NCBI GenBank assembly: GCA_900753715.1
Contig: CAAEAE010000039.1
Span: 1-31,808, forward strand
Source of the DNA: an uncultured Roseburia sp.
GTDB lineage: Bacteria > Bacillota_A > Clostridia > Lachnospirales > Lachnospiraceae
DNA length: 31,808 nucleotides
Reading direction: 5' to 3'
Position 1 is the first letter of the stretch; each line of letters begins with the position of its first letter. This document shows, one piece after another, positions 1 through 6,409 of the stretch. The notes beneath the pieces are model-generated. The model was not told where the DNA came from. It did not search any database and saw nothing but the letters and a program-made list of their open reading frames with translations. A program made the position numbers and the translations under genes.

Positions 1-650
1 ACACGCTTCTCATAATCTGTCACCCCGTGCATGTCCATGGCGGCACGAAAACCGTTCAGTTTCTTGGTTCCGCTGTAGGAGTTGGAATTGTAAAGGTAAA
101 GAACATCATGGATTCCGTATTCCAACATGGAACTGGCTGCCTCATACATAGTGGTGTAATCGTCACACAATGTGCTGTAGACATTGGGGTAATCAAAGGA
201 AGCATTTAAAAGCATGATAGGCACCTGGGTAGAAACATCCTTAATATATTGGTTTTCATCCTCACTGGTCCCGATAAAGTTAGAACCAACTAAGATAATG
301 CTGTCTACTTTTTTGGAAAGAATCAGATTCATGTAGCTTTCCTTGATGTCACGGTTATATCCGGTACAGCAGAGAATGGACTCATAGCCGTTTTCCTGTA
401 ATTCCTGCTCTAAGTGGTAGACCGCTTTGGCAAGAAACAGGTCGGAAGAGTCTGCACATAAGATACCGATGGTCTTTAAGGAATGAAGTCCCATTCCCCT
501 TGCAAAAGCATTTGGTGCATAGTCATACTTTTCAATAATATCCATTACTTTCTGGCGTGTAGCAGGACGCACTTTGTCACTTCCGTTTAAGACACGGGAG
601 ACAGTGGCGATGGATACACCTGCTTTTTTTGAAATGTCATAAATCGTCAT
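1..650 (-). CDS. LacI-family transcriptional regulator, 3' end outside the window
   Basis: The minus strand encodes about 216 residues from ATG at 648-650 and runs off the left edge without a stop. The start is supported by a ribosome site (AGGGGA, on the minus strand about 6 bases upstream). Residues 2-30 are a typical LacI helix-turn-helix (ISKKAGVSIATVSRVLNG), followed by the hinge APNAFARGM, where Met stands at the place usually held by the minor-groove-inserting Leu. From about residue 60 the periplasmic-binding-protein-like effector domain begins (LKTIGILCADSSD). It is divergent from uxaB and uxaA, so it is inferred to be a local repressor of uronate catabolism that responds to a uronate or KDG-type ligand. 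The ligand cannot be read from the sequence. A consensus LacI/CcpA-type site lies in front of uxaB and a near-match lies in its own promoter. CcpA itself is also a LacI-family protein; the locus context favours a specific regulator. Confidence 0.93.
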   Translation of the reverse strand, partial: MTIYDISKKAGVSIATVSRVLNGSDKVRPATRQKVMDIIEKYDYAPNAFARGMGLHSLKTIGILCADSSDLFLAKAVYHLEQELQENGYESILCCTGYNRDIKESYMNLILSKKVDSIILVGSNFIGTSEDENQYIKDVSTQVPIMLLNASFDYPNVYSTLCDDYTTMYEAASSMLEYGIHDVLYLYNSNSYSGTKKLNGFRAAMDMHGVTDYEKR

Positions 651-721
651 TTTTTCCCCTAACTTGCCGAACTGGATAAAAATATACTTTCATAAAATGG
701 AAAAACCCAGGAAACATGGTA

Positions 722-737
722 ATGAAAGCAGTTTCAT
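722..737. promoter_or_regulatory. candidate autoregulatory operator of the LacI-family gene
   Basis: ATGAAAGCAGTTTCAT is an inverted repeat (ATGAAA, 4-base centre, TTTCAT). Its inner 14 bases match the cre/LacI consensus TGWAANCGNTNWCA at all but one defined position: the central CG is CA. It lies just downstream of the predicted start of lacI transcription, the usual place for an autorepression site. The function is inferred. Confidence 0.45.
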
Positions 738-750
738 TTCGGCTGAAAAC

Positions 751-779
751 ATTATACAATAAGCACGATAAGAAAGCAA
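751..779 (-). promoter_or_regulatory. predicted sigma-A promoter of the LacI-family gene
   Basis: Read on the minus strand, TTGCTT (774-779) is followed after 17 bases by TATAAT (751-756), a perfect -10 box with correct spacing. Transcription would start near 744 and run into the LacI-family gene. The inverted repeat at 722-737 lies directly downstream. Confidence 0.65.
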
Positions 780-872
780 GAACCGAAAAAAGAAAAATGC
801 TTAAAATGTAAAAAGAAAGTCCTGAAAAATAAGGGAAATGGATGCTTTTACTAAATTGTGCAAAATTACATA

Positions 873-901
873 TTGACTAATTACAAAAAAGGTGCAAAAA
901 T
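873..901 (+). promoter_or_regulatory. candidate promoter of uxaB-uxaA
   Basis: TTGACT at 873-878 is a good -35 box. At 17 bases the -10 would be AAAAAT (896-901), only a 4/6 match. The cre/LacI-type site at 908-921 lies where transcription would begin, a repressing position. The 317-base divergent region 651-967 is otherwise A/T-rich and holds no gene. Confidence 0.4.
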
Positions 902-907
902 ACAAAG

Positions 908-921
908 TGTAAACGCTTACA
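908..921 (+). promoter_or_regulatory. consensus cre/LacI-type operator in front of uxaB
   Basis: TGTAAACGCTTACA agrees with every defined position of the CcpA cre consensus TGWAANCGNTNWCA and is palindromic apart from one base pair. It starts 60 bases before the uxaB start codon. It could bind CcpA (catabolite repression) or the divergently encoded LacI-family protein, since both recognise palindromes with a central CG. A second site differing at two positions lies at 24374-24387. Confidence 0.75.
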
Positions 922-967
922 AAACAACATTAAGTTCAAATAAACTTTCAAGTATCAGGAGGATCAT

Positions 968-2431
968 ATGGAGTTATTAAGCAAAGCAAAAACAGGAAAA
1001 GTAGAAAGACCGGTAAAGGTTCTGCAGTTTGGAGAGGGAAATTTCCTTCGTGCATTTGTTGACTACATGATTGACATTGCAAATGAGCAGGGCAAATTTA
1101 ACGGGGACATCGTTCTTGTAAAACCAATTGAGTTCGGTAATCTGGATCGTTTCCATGAGCAGGAGTGCCAGTATACCGTACAGCTTCGCGGAATCGTTGA
1201 CGGCGAAGCAAAACGTATCAACCGTGTCGTAACAAGTGTTGCAGACGCAGTAGATGCTTACGGAGAGTATGAGAAATACGCTGCATATGCAAAACTCGAT
1301 ACACTGCGCTACATCGTATCTAACACCACAGAGGCTGGTATCGTATATGATGAGACAGACCGCATCGAATTCAATCCTCCAAAGACTTACCCGGGCAAAC
1401 TGACCAAGTTCTTATATGAGAGATACAAACACTTTAACGGAGCAGCAGACAAGGGTCTTGTAATGCTTCCGGTTGAGTTAATTGATGACAACGGAATCCA
1501 CCTGAAAGAGTGCGTATTGAAATTCGCAAAACTCTGGAACCTTGAGGACGGATTTGTTACATGGTTAAACGATGCGTGTGTATTCACCTCTACTTTGGTA
1601 GACCGTATCGTAACCGGTTACCCTAGAGACGAGGCAGAAGAACTCTGCAAGGAATTCGGCTATCAGGACAACCTGATTGTAACAGGTGAGCCTTTTGCAC
1701 TCTGGGTTATCGAGAGCGCAAAGGATATCAGCAAAGAGTTCCCGCTTCCGGATGCAGGGCTTCCGGTTATCTTCACCGACAATCAGAAACCGTACAAACA
1801 GAGAAAGGTACGTATCTTAAACGGAGCACATACTTCTTTCGTACTGGCATCTTACCTTTGCGGAAATGACATCGTACTTGAGTCCATGAACGATGAACTG
1901 ATTTTAAAATACATCAAAGCAACTATTTTTGACGAAGTAATCCCGACATTAACACTTCCAAAACAGGACCTTGTAGATTTCGCAGAAGCAGTGCTTACCA
2001 GATTTAACAATCCGTATGTAAAGCATGCACATCTGTCCATCTCCTTGAACTCTGTTTCCAAGTGGAGAGCAAGATGTATGCCAAGTTTCTTAGAGTACAT
2101 TGAGAAAGAAGGAAAGCTTCCGGCGCACTTAACCTTCTCATTAGCAGCATTGATGGCATTCTATACCGGTACTGAAATCCGTGATAAGGCTTTAATCGGA
2201 CACAGAGACGGACAGGAATACAACATCATGGATGATGCAGATGTGTTAGAGTTCTTTGCAGCAAACAGCTCTAAAGAGCCGGCTGAATATGCACATGCTG
2301 TTCTTTCCAATGAGAATTTCTGGGGCCAGGATTTAACCAAGCTTGCAGGAGTGGAAGAGGCAGTGACAAATTATATCTCCGATATCCGCAGCATGGGTAT
2401 GCGTAAGACCATGGAAAAATATTTTGCATAA
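968..2431 (+). CDS. uxaB: tagaturonate reductase (altronate oxidoreductase)
   Basis: This 487-residue protein belongs to the mannitol dehydrogenase/UxaB-UxuB family. UxaB reduces D-tagaturonate to D-altronate with NADH in the cytosolic galacturonate (Ashwell) pathway. The N-terminal nucleotide-binding segment is VLQFGEGNFLRAF (residues 18-30). The family signature ILNGAHTSFVLASYLCG lies near residues 283-299. Length is usual for UxaB. Start ATG is preceded by AGGAGG at 7-8 bases. The choice of UxaB over the fructuronate reductase UxuB rests on the N-terminal pattern and on the next gene being altronate dehydratase, 17 bases downstream. The gene is the first of its operon and lies behind a cre/LacI-type site. 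The isomerase UxaC that would supply tagaturonate is not in the window. Confidence 0.93.
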   Translation: MELLSKAKTGKVERPVKVLQFGEGNFLRAFVDYMIDIANEQGKFNGDIVLVKPIEFGNLDRFHEQECQYTVQLRGIVDGEAKRINRVVTSVADAVDAYGEYEKYAAYAKLDTLRYIVSNTTEAGIVYDETDRIEFNPPKTYPGKLTKFLYERYKHFNGAADKGLVMLPVELIDDNGIHLKECVLKFAKLWNLEDGFVTWLNDACVFTSTLVDRIVTGYPRDEAEELCKEFGYQDNLIVTGEPFALWVIESAKDISKEFPLPDAGLPVIFTDNQKPYKQRKVRILNGAHTSFVLASYLCGNDIVLESMNDELILKYIKATIFDEVIPTLTLPKQDLVDFAEAVLTRFNNPYVKHAHLSISLNSVSKWRARCMPSFLEYIEKEGKLPAHLTFSLAALMAFYTGTEIRDKALIGHRDGQEYNIMDDADVLEFFAANSSKEPAEYAHAVLSNENFWGQDLTKLAGVEEAVTNYISDIRSMGMRKTMEKYFA

Positions 2432-2448
2432 AAACCGGGAGGTTGTGC

Positions 2449-3930
2449 GTGAAAGATTTTATTAAGATTAATGAAAAAGACAATGTAATCGTAGCATTAA
2501 AAGAGCTTGCACCGGGAGAAACCGTTTCTGTTCAGGGAGCTGATGTTACCGCAGCGGAGACCATTCCGGCGGGACATAAGATGGCAGTTACAGATATAGC
2601 AAAGGGTGCAGAAGTCGTAAAATACGGCTTCCGCATCGGAAATGCCAAAGAGGATATCAAGGCAGGACAGTGGGTTCATACGCACAATGTGGGAACTGCA
2701 CTGGGCGATTTGTTAGAGTACAGCTATGAACCGGTAGAGACAACGGTTCATCCGTCCGAGGAGCGCACCTTTATGGGATTTGAGCGTCCGGACGGCAAAG
2801 TCGGTGTCCGCAACGAAATCTGGATTATCCCGACTGTTGGCTGTGTAAACAACATTGCAACTGCAATGGCAAAGGCTGCAAACGTTCATGTAAAAGGAAG
2901 CGTAGAGGAAGTAATTGCGTTCCCGCATCCATATGGCTGCTCCCAGATGGGGGATGACCAGGAGCATACCAGAACGATTTTAGCTGACCTTGTAAATCAT
3001 CCGAATGCAGGTGGTGTTTTAGTACTCGGTCTTGGCTGTGAAAACAGCAATATCGGGGAACTGAAACGCTATATCGGCGATTATGATGAGAACCGTGTCA
3101 AATTCCTGGTATGCCAGGAGTGTGAGGATGAGATGGAAGCAGGCGAGGCGCTGCTTGAAGAGCTGATTGACTATGCAGCAGGGTTTGAGCGCAAGCCGAT
3201 TAGTGCATCCAAACTTATCATCGGAATGAAATGCGGTGGAAGTGACGGATTTTCCGGTATTACCGCAAACCCGCTTGTTGGAAAATTCTCCGATATTCTG
3301 ATTGGAAAGAATGGAACCACCATTCTGACCGAGGTTCCGGAAATGTTCGGTGCAGAAACACTTCTGATGAACCGTTGTGAGAACCGCGAGCTGTTTGATG
3401 AAACCGTGAAGTTAATCAACGATTTCAAACAGTATTTTAAAGATAATCATCAGACTATCTATGAGAATCCGTCTCCGGGAAACAAAAAAGGTGGTATTTC
3501 CACACTGGAAGACAAGTCTCTTGGATGTACACAGAAATCCGGAAGCGCACCGGTAAAGGGTGTTCTTTCCTATGGCGAGAGAGTGTCTGTTCCGGGATTA
3601 AATCTTTTGAGCGCACCGGGAAATGACCTTGTAGCAGCGACTGCACTGGCAGCAAGTGGCGCACATATTGTACTGTTTACAACCGGACGTGGAACCCCGT
3701 TTGCATCACCGGTTCCGACTGTTAAGATTGCAAGTAACAGCGCACTGGCAGGAAAGAAGAAGAACTGGATTGATTTTAACGCAGGCGTACTGGTAGAAGA
3801 TTCCGAGTTGGAAGAGACCGGTCAGAAGTTATTTGACTATGTGCTTGAAGTTGCTTCTGGCAAAAAGGTTTGCAGCGAGGAAGCAGGTTTCCACGATATG
3901 GCAATCTTTAAGCAGGGTGTTACACTCTAA
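2449..3930 (+). CDS. uxaA: altronate dehydratase
   Basis: UxaA dehydrates D-altronate to 2-keto-3-deoxy-D-gluconate. The protein has the two expected parts: an N-terminal SAF domain (about residues 1-95, ending around GQWVHTHNVGT) and a large C-terminal dehydratase domain with PYGCSQMGDD, LVLGLGCENSN and MKCGGSDGFSGITANP. These cysteine-rich motifs are typical of the metal-dependent UxaA/GarD family. I chose GTG at 2449 (493 residues) because GGGAGG at 2437-2442 lies 6 bases upstream. The alternative in-frame TTG at 2443 directly abuts that ribosome site. It is translated right after uxaB, so the two consecutive steps are co-expressed. Length is near the family norm. Confidence 0.93.
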   Translation: MKDFIKINEKDNVIVALKELAPGETVSVQGADVTAAETIPAGHKMAVTDIAKGAEVVKYGFRIGNAKEDIKAGQWVHTHNVGTALGDLLEYSYEPVETTVHPSEERTFMGFERPDGKVGVRNEIWIIPTVGCVNNIATAMAKAANVHVKGSVEEVIAFPHPYGCSQMGDDQEHTRTILADLVNHPNAGGVLVLGLGCENSNIGELKRYIGDYDENRVKFLVCQECEDEMEAGEALLEELIDYAAGFERKPISASKLIIGMKCGGSDGFSGITANPLVGKFSDILIGKNGTTILTEVPEMFGAETLLMNRCENRELFDETVKLINDFKQYFKDNHQTIYENPSPGNKKGGISTLEDKSLGCTQKSGSAPVKGVLSYGERVSVPGLNLLSAPGNDLVAATALAASGAHIVLFTTGRGTPFASPVPTVKIASNSALAGKKKNWIDFNAGVLVEDSELEETGQKLFDYVLEVASGKKVCSEEAGFHDMAIFKQGVTL

Positions 3931-3951
3931 AAGTCAGTAAAAAGGTTTTTG

Positions 3952-3976
3952 GATACCGGACTTTAGGTTCGGTATC
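3952..3976 (+). promoter_or_regulatory. intercistronic hairpin between uxaA and the SDR gene
   Basis: GATACCG at 3952-3958 pairs with CGGTATC at 3970-3976. Three more inner pairs, one of them G-U, give a 10-bp stem with a 5-base loop. No U-tract follows, so it is not a normal terminator. It may protect the uxaBA message end, serve as a processing site, or reduce read-through into the SDR gene. Confidence 0.5.
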
Positions 3977-4032
3977 TGACAATAGAACATGTAACTAATA
4001 ATCAGCATCAAAAAGAAAAGGAGAACACGAAT

Positions 4033-4836
4033 ATGTCATACATTGACAATTTTTCACTGAAAGGTAAAGTAGCACTTGTAACAGGAGCATCTTACGGAAT
4101 TGGATTTGCAATTGCATCTGCATACGCAAAAGCAGGCGCAACAATCGTATTCAACGATATCAAGCAGGAATTAGTTGACAAGGGAATTGCTGCATACAAG
4201 GATGAGGGCATCGAGGCTCACGGATATGTATGTGACGTTACCAACGAGGATGCTGTAAACGCTATGGTAGCTCAGATTGAGAAAGAGGTTGGCGTTATCG
4301 ATATTCTGGTAAACAATGCCGGTATCATCAAACGTATCCCGATGACTGAGATGACAGCAGCAGAGTTCCGCCAGGTTATCGATGTAGACTTAAACGCTCC
4401 GTTCATCGTTTCTAAAGCAGTTATCCCGTCAATGATTAAGAAGGGTCACGGAAAAATTATTAACATCTGCTCTATGATGTCTGAGCTTGGACGTGAGACC
4501 GTTTCTGCTTATGCAGCAGCAAAGGGTGGATTAAAGATGCTGACAAAGAACATATGTTCTGAGTATGGTCAGTACAACATCCAGTGTAATGGTATTGGAC
4601 CTGGTTATATTGAGACTCCGCAGACCGCTCCGCTTCGTGAGATTCAGCCGGACGGCTCCAGACATCCGTTTGACCAGTTCATCTGCGCTAAGACTCCTGC
4701 AAACAGATGGTTAAAACCGGAAGAATTAGCAGGTCCTGCAGTATTCCTTGCTTCTGAAGCATCCAATGCAGTAAACGGACATATCCTTTACGTAGATGGC
4801 GGTATCTTAGCATACATCGGAAAACAGCCACAGTAA
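4033..4836 (+). CDS. SDR oxidoreductase, gluconate 5-dehydrogenase / KduD-DhuD-like
   Basis: This is a 267-residue classical short-chain dehydrogenase. It shows the cofactor motif TGASYGIG (17-24), NNAG (94-97) and catalytic Ser147, Tyr160 and Lys164 (YAAAK). It closely resembles, from memory, streptococcal gluconate 5-dehydrogenase, including the C-terminal HILYVDGGILAYIGKQP. Relatives (KduD, DhuD) convert 4-deoxy-5-keto uronate intermediates to KDG. Next to uxaBA and pectin enzymes, that role fits unsaturated uronates released by the GH105 in this window. Gluconate/5-ketogluconate interconversion is the other option. The start is supported by GAAAAGGAGAA about 8 bases upstream. The gene follows uxaA after a 102-base gap with a hairpin and ends at a terminator. 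Family assignment is firm; the physiological substrate is inferred. Confidence 0.88.
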   Translation: MSYIDNFSLKGKVALVTGASYGIGFAIASAYAKAGATIVFNDIKQELVDKGIAAYKDEGIEAHGYVCDVTNEDAVNAMVAQIEKEVGVIDILVNNAGIIKRIPMTEMTAAEFRQVIDVDLNAPFIVSKAVIPSMIKKGHGKIINICSMMSELGRETVSAYAAAKGGLKMLTKNICSEYGQYNIQCNGIGPGYIETPQTAPLREIQPDGSRHPFDQFICAKTPANRWLKPEELAGPAVFLASEASNAVNGHILYVDGGILAYIGKQPQ

Positions 4837-4879
4837 GAGACTTTACACAAAAGTGTATTGCAAATATAAATAATAAAAC

Positions 4880-4916
4880 GGGCAGTTTCTTAATAAAGAA
4901 GCTGCCCTGTTTTTTT
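4880..4916 (+). terminator. intrinsic terminator after the SDR gene, probably bidirectional
   Basis: GGGCAG (4880-4885) pairs with CTGCCC (4902-4907), and the inner TTTCTT/AAGAAG pairs extend the stem to a 4-base loop. A run of T at 4910-4916 follows. On the minus strand the same hairpin is followed by a T-rich tail, so it can also end the serine hydrolase transcript arriving from the right. Confidence 0.88.
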
Positions 4917-4950
4917 GTGCGAGCTGTACGCACCTTGCAGTGGTGTGTTT

Positions 4951-6384
4951 CTATGCGAGTGTTCCGTACAGATGTCCCTGAAATTCCGTAAACAGGCTTT
5001 CTTCCTGTTTTTTTAGAAATACAGTGATATCGTTTTTGCCAAACGAGAACTGAAAATGTACAGAACCGACAAAGGAATCGATAATGTGAAATTTTAAATA
5101 CAAGGTCATATCGTTCTGCCACATACCGCTTGCGGCATAACGCATGGAATAGATAGGAAAAATGCCGGTTTCCAAATGTCCCATGCCAAAGCTAAGTTCG
5201 CAGTCTGTTCCATTTAAGGTAAAGTGAAGTGTTCCGGTGTTTTCTGCAAAGGAGAGTGAGAGCCGGGAAAATCCCATTTTGTTTTCCATAAGCTGAAATA
5301 TTTTGCCGGAAATAGAATTTTCCTGGTGAAAAGGACGTAATTCCATTTCAAGTGGGCGAATTTGTAAGGTTTTTAACATGGAAAGAAGCTCTGTATGCGT
5401 TTTTTTATCCTCCGGGAGTGCATCTGATGCCATAAAAGGAAGAATCTCTTCATACAGGGCATCATAAATCACCTGATTTCCGCCACCGATTCCCTGTGTA
5501 TCTGCGGTTGTAACGCAGATAAAATCATATTGCGGAAGGAAAATAATGAATTGTCCGCCCATGCCATAGCACACATAGCCGCCTTTTTCGTTCTGCCAGA
5601 ACTGGTAACCATAGCCGCAGGCTTCACTTCGCACAGGCGCTGTGACGCGGGTATCAGACAGATTGGAAACCGCTGTGCGGATATAGTCTGCGGAGAGCAG
5701 TTGTTTACCGTCTATATATCCCTCGCCAGAAATAAAACAGCCAAATTTTAATAAGTCCATCGGGGTTGCAACCAGACCGCTTCCGCCCATAGAGACGCCG
5801 AAGGGGTCTGTCAGCATATAAGATTCCTTTGAAAATCCCAAAGACGCTAATTTTTCTTTCAGATAATCGAGCATCGGCATCCCGGATAACCGTTCCACAA
5901 GCGCAGCAAGTGTGTGCGCAGAGGAAGTATCATAGTGAAAAAGCTTTCCGGCAGGGTGTGTCGGAGGGACGATGAAAAAGCTTTCAACCCAGTCCTCTTT
6001 CATGTTTACCTTATAAGTGGTAGAAGCATGGCAGGTCCGCATCATTAACATATCGCGGATAGTCATGGATGCAATCCAGGGATGAACACCGGATGGAACT
6101 TTATCCGGAAAATAGGTAACGATAGGGTCGTCGAGAGAAAGTTTTCCTTCATCTGCGAGAAACCCGATGGCGATGGATGTAAAACTTTTGCTGATGGAAA
6201 ACATCCGGTGCAGGGTATTAGCACGATAAGGTGCATAATAGCCTTCTGCGGCGAGCTTCCCATGACGACAGAGCAGAACACTGTGCATGGGAATCCCGTA
6301 CTGGCCGAGACGTGTCAGAAAATTAAGAATACAGCCGGAGGGAATCCCGACTGCCTCAGGGGTTGTGATTGGAATCGTAAACAT
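4951..6384 (-). CDS. beta-lactamase-fold serine hydrolase (possible carbohydrate esterase)
   Basis: This 477-residue protein belongs to the class C beta-lactamase/DD-peptidase/family VIII esterase superfamily. The nucleophile motif SxxK is FSISKSF (Ser63, Lys66), the second motif is YDTSS (Tyr151), and a GMGG segment follows near residue 273, where KTG/HTG-type motifs usually sit. Residues beyond about 330 form an extra beta-rich C-terminal domain of unknown role. There is no signal peptide, so it acts in the cytosol and is unlikely to be a true beta-lactamase or penicillin-binding protein. AGGAGGT lies 11 bases before the start. It is 25 bases behind the AraC regulator gene, in one operon beside pectin transport and degradation genes, so deacylation of imported oligosaccharides is a plausible but unproven role. 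Confidence 0.82.
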   Translation of the reverse strand: MFTIPITTPEAVGIPSGCILNFLTRLGQYGIPMHSVLLCRHGKLAAEGYYAPYRANTLHRMFSISKSFTSIAIGFLADEGKLSLDDPIVTYFPDKVPSGVHPWIASMTIRDMLMMRTCHASTTYKVNMKEDWVESFFIVPPTHPAGKLFHYDTSSAHTLAALVERLSGMPMLDYLKEKLASLGFSKESYMLTDPFGVSMGGSGLVATPMDLLKFGCFISGEGYIDGKQLLSADYIRTAVSNLSDTRVTAPVRSEACGYGYQFWQNEKGGYVCYGMGGQFIIFLPQYDFICVTTADTQGIGGGNQVIYDALYEEILPFMASDALPEDKKTHTELLSMLKTLQIRPLEMELRPFHQENSISGKIFQLMENKMGFSRLSLSFAENTGTLHFTLNGTDCELSFGMGHLETGIFPIYSMRYAASGMWQNDMTLYLKFHIIDSFVGSVHFQFSFGKNDITVFLKKQEESLFTEFQGHLYGTLA

Positions 6385-6409
6385 TGTGTGAAGATACCTC
6401 CTGTCTCAT

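Noticed and set aside
27..209. Plus-strand 60-codon reading frame
   Set aside because: It lies wholly antisense to the well-supported LacI-family gene and has no ribosome site.
2443..2448. TTG start for altronate dehydratase
   Set aside because: It directly abuts the GGGAGG ribosome site; GTG 2449 has proper spacing.
4688..5122. 144-codon minus-strand frame at the SDR/serine hydrolase boundary
   Set aside because: It crosses the terminator and overlaps two well-supported genes in other frames.
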